9,343 nt of DNA from Paludibacteraceae bacterium (GTDB lineage Bacteria > Bacteroidota > Bacteroidia > Bacteroidales > Paludibacteraceae). A model generated the notes under the pieces. It did no database searches. It saw only the letters and a list, made by a program, of their open reading frames with translations, and was not told the DNA's origin. The position numbers and the translations under genes are program-made. Location: the NCBI GenBank assembly GCA_947445425.1, contig CANFFA010000067.1, positions 1 through 9,343 on the forward strand. Direction: 5' to 3'. Below are positions 8,022 through 9,343 of this stretch, piece after piece (the first letter of the stretch is position 1; every line of letters starts with the position of its first letter).

Positions 8022-8170
8022 GTAAACAGGTAGACAAGTAGACCGTAATTAGAAAATTTTATGCATTTTCGTAATTCAGTTTATCTTTTCCTAGCTGATC
8101 ATGGAAGAAACGAGATAAAACTTCATATTACCGTCTACTCGTCAACTTATTTACTTGCCTACCTGTTCAC
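8022..8170. repeat. Imperfect ~150-bp palindrome with degenerate 8-bp tandem repeats in its arms
   Basis: The outer left arm 8022-8040 matches the reverse complement of 8152-8170 at 17 of 19 positions. Further in, GTAGACCGTAAT (8038-8049) pairs with ATTACCGTCTAC (8127-8138) with one mismatch. TTTATC (8080-8085) pairs with GATAAA (8114-8119), and the centre is a TGATCA palindrome (8096-8101). The right arm is made of degenerate octamers: CTACTCGT, CAACTTAT, TTACTTGC, CTACCTGT, TCACTTGT (8135-8174). The left arm has about two such units in the opposite sense. The right arm has 16 bp, exactly two octamers, that the left lacks, while CGTAATT occurs twice in the left arm (8044, 8070). It ends about 35 bp before the ppa start. 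It may be a mobile repeat of MITE or REP type, or a structured leader; neither is proved. Confidence 0.72.
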
Positions 8171-8204
8171 TTGTCTTCTTTATCATAAAACTAATATTAT
8201 CAAA

Positions 8205-8774
8205 ATGAAAGATATTTTCAGTCCTTGGCACAATGTGTCGCCTACCCACAATGAAAAAGATACCGTTAATGGCATCATCGAAATCCCTAAAGGTACCCGT
8301 GCAAAATACGAACTTGACAAAGAGAGTGGATTATTGAGACTCGATAGAGTGCTATATTCTTCGGTGTATTATCCACAGAATTATGGTTTTATACCTCAAA
8401 GTTATTGTGATGACAAGGATCCATTGGATATACTCATTTTATCACAAATCGATGTTGTTCCATTGTGTATTGTTCCAGCTAAAGTGATTGGGGTAATGCG
8501 AATGCTTGATAATGGCGAGGCGGATGACAAAATCATTGCCGTGGCTGCCGGCGACCCTAGTGTCTGTCATTATAATGACATTTCGGAAGTACCTCAACAT
8601 TTCAAAACGGAGATGATGAATTTTTTTCAGGATTATAAAAAACTGGAAAACAAAACTGTGGTGGTCGAAGAGTTTTTCGGAAAGGATGTAGCCATTCAGA
8701 TCCTTGAAGAAAGTTTCAGAATGTATGAAGAGGTATTCTTGAACCAAAAAAAACCACGAATTTTAAAATCTTAA
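8205..8774 (+). CDS. ppa: Inorganic pyrophosphatase, family I
   Basis: Cytoplasmic enzyme that hydrolyses pyrophosphate to two phosphates, drawing biosynthetic reactions forward; Mg2+-dependent. The 189-residue product is close to the usual bacterial length (176 in E. coli). Active-site residues align with the E. coli enzyme: E26, K34 and E36 ([12 protein letters not shown]), R48, Y56 and Y60 (YPQNYGFIP), D70-K-D72-P-L-D75 (family signature), D102, D107 and K109 (DNGEADDK), Y144-K145. The start is set at the ATG at 8205. In-frame upstream codons back to 8061 translate the palindromic repeat into a sequence with no family similarity, and [11 protein letters not shown] is a natural N-terminus. 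It is separated from the sulfatase operon by 379 bp and belongs to core metabolism, so it is probably transcribed independently. Confidence 0.97.
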   Translation: MKDIFSPWHNVSPTHNEKDTVNGIIEIPKGTRAKYELDKESGLLRLDRVLYSSVYYPQNYGFIPQSYCDDKDPLDILILSQIDVVPLCIVPAKVIGVMRMLDNGEADDKIIAVAAGDPSVCHYNDISEVPQHFKTEMMNFFQDYKKLENKTVVVEEFFGKDVAIQILEESFRMYEEVFLNQKKPRILKS

Positions 8775-9073
8775 GGTATCTACTCAAAATGGTATGGTAA
8801 CTAATTTAGGAAACATTCCACCCTTTTCTGTTCGGATACAATAATAATAAAAATCGTTTCTGTTTTCTTATTCAACAGCACAAATATAAAGCTAATAAAT
8901 GAGAATTTGTAATTATAATCAGCCATGTTCATTCAATAATAATGGATATTGTAATAATAATGTCAACTGTAGTTTTGCCGCAAATGATATTACGGATTTT
9001 AAAAATTGCATACGATTTTATAATTAAAATGAATAATCTAACTTGTATGATAGCTAATGAGGATTATAAGTAC
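8775..9073. other. AT-rich spacer between ppa and the transposase fragment
   Basis: No convincing gene is present. A short plus-strand reading frame (8942-9148) runs antisense through the transposase end and has no family features. The spacer holds several AAT-trinucleotide runs (8841-8851, 8935-8943, 8953-8961), with AATAATAATG repeated 18 bp apart (8935, 8953), and a minus-strand promoter box at 8881-8888. No strong terminator hairpin is seen after ppa. The outer end of the insertion sequence should lie within its right-hand part but cannot be fixed without the other end. Confidence 0.5.
8881..8888 (-). promoter_or_regulatory. Minus-strand Bacteroidota -7 promoter box (TATATTTG)
   Basis: Read on the minus strand, this is TATATTTG, an exact match to the Bacteroidota -7 consensus TAnnTTTG. 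It is followed by TGCTGTTGAATAAG, a context often seen near start sites in this phylum. A clear -33 TTTG is not found at the usual spacing. The box points toward the 3' end of ppa, and no minus-strand gene follows, so transcription would be antisense to ppa or the site is a remnant. Confidence 0.35.
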
Positions 9074-9343
9074 CTAAGAGTATATATTCGACACATTTTT
9101 TTTGTGTTCAGTGAAATTGATAATGTATTCAGAACCAAAATTTTGTAGGATTTGATCAAGCATTTTATCCAATTGCTCCTGAGATTTTAGTTTTTCGTAT
9201 GGCAGCCATTTATATTTTATCATGCGCCAAAGAATCTCAATGGGATTCAAATGGGGGCTGTACTTTGGAAGAAAAAAAATCTCTAAATCTTGTTCTTTCC
9301 ATTTTTCAATATTGCTTTGGAATTCGCCACTTCTATGAGTTGG
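9074..9343 (-). CDS. IS630-family transposase, C-terminal part (gene continues beyond window)
   Basis: DDE transposase that cuts and rejoins the ends of an insertion sequence; IS630-type elements insert at TA dinucleotides. The minus strand is open from the right window edge to a TAG stop at 9074-9076 and encodes 89 residues. It opens with PTHRSGEF, matching the segment just after the second catalytic Asp in IS630 proteins (usually ...DNAxxH). It then shows FFLPKYSPHLNPIEILW, the family's hallmark LPxYSPxLNPIE block, with the catalytic Glu at fragment residue 36 (codon 9236-9238). The remaining roughly 50 residues are the normal C-terminal tail. The first two catalytic aspartates and the start lie outside the window, so whether the gene is intact is unknown. 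No frameshift or stop interrupts the visible part. Confidence 0.9.
   Translation of the reverse strand, partial: PTHRSGEFQSNIEKWKEQDLEIFFLPKYSPHLNPIEILWRMIKYKWLPYEKLKSQEQLDKMLDQILQNFGSEYIINFTEHKKNVSNIYS
9074..9343 (-). mobile_element. Part of an IS630-family insertion sequence
   Basis: Inferred from the transposase fragment. The element must extend leftward past the stop codon to a terminal inverted repeat somewhere below 9074. A TA dinucleotide at 8952-8953, shortly before TGTCAACTGTAG (8961-8972), is one possible edge but is only a guess. The right side lies outside the window. Confidence 0.5.

Noticed and set aside
8135..8174. Octamer repeats as a possible CRISPR array
   Set aside because: The units are 8 bp, degenerate and contiguous, with no spacers and no cas genes.
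8061..8204. 48-codon in-frame N-terminal extension of the pyrophosphatase
   Set aside because: It translates the palindromic repeat; family I pyrophosphatases are cytoplasmic and near 180 residues, and the ATG at 8205 gives a normal N-terminus.
8942..9148. 68-codon plus-strand reading frame downstream of ppa
   Set aside because: It overlaps the transposase C-terminus in antisense, is rich in AT-driven codons and shows no recognisable domain.

Overview
The window looks like a Bacteroidota chromosome, probably an anaerobic or facultatively anaerobic glycan degrader. Reasons: AT-rich DNA, start codons without Shine-Dalgarno sequences (A-rich leaders such as TCAAAATG), signal peptides ending in ...AQ, a perfect Bacteroidota -7 promoter box (TATATTTG, minus strand), and a dense set of serine-type sulfatases. 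The genus cannot be fixed from this sequence.

Positions 1-7825 hold five genes on the plus strand, separated by 75, 105, 27 and 32 bp, which reads as one operon. In order they are: an S1 formylglycine sulfatase cut by the left window edge; a secreted alpha/beta-hydrolase esterase; a second S1 sulfatase of the iduronate/choline/N-sulfatase-like layout; a third S1 sulfatase with a C-terminal accessory domain; and a secreted glycoside hydrolase family 3 (GH3) enzyme. All the complete genes start with a signal peptide and none has a clear lipobox, so the products are probably soluble periplasmic enzymes. The reading is a late-stage part of a polysaccharide utilization locus: three different sulfatases remove sulfate esters, the esterase removes acyl groups, and the GH3 exo-enzyme releases sugars from the exposed oligosaccharides. 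No SusC/SusD pair, regulator, endo-acting enzyme or sulfatase-maturating enzyme lies in the window, so the substrate is unknown.

Positions 7826-8204 separate this operon from housekeeping DNA. They hold a perfect 11-bp hairpin just after the GH3 gene (probable terminator), a weak promoter-like site, and a roughly 150-bp imperfect palindrome whose outer arms are degenerate 8-bp tandem repeats. The palindrome ends about 35 bp before the start of a family I inorganic pyrophosphatase gene (ppa, 8205-8774), whose catalytic residues are all visible.

Positions 8775-9343 hold an AT-rich spacer with an orphan minus-strand promoter box and, at the right edge, the C-terminal 89 codons of an IS630-family transposase on the minus strand. 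This partial gene has no start codon inside the window and is easily missed.

There is no sign of a defence system, CRISPR array, RNA gene or prophage. The most unusual items are the octamer-built palindrome before ppa and the Glu-Gln replacement of the usual Asp-Asn metal-binding pair in the first sulfatase.
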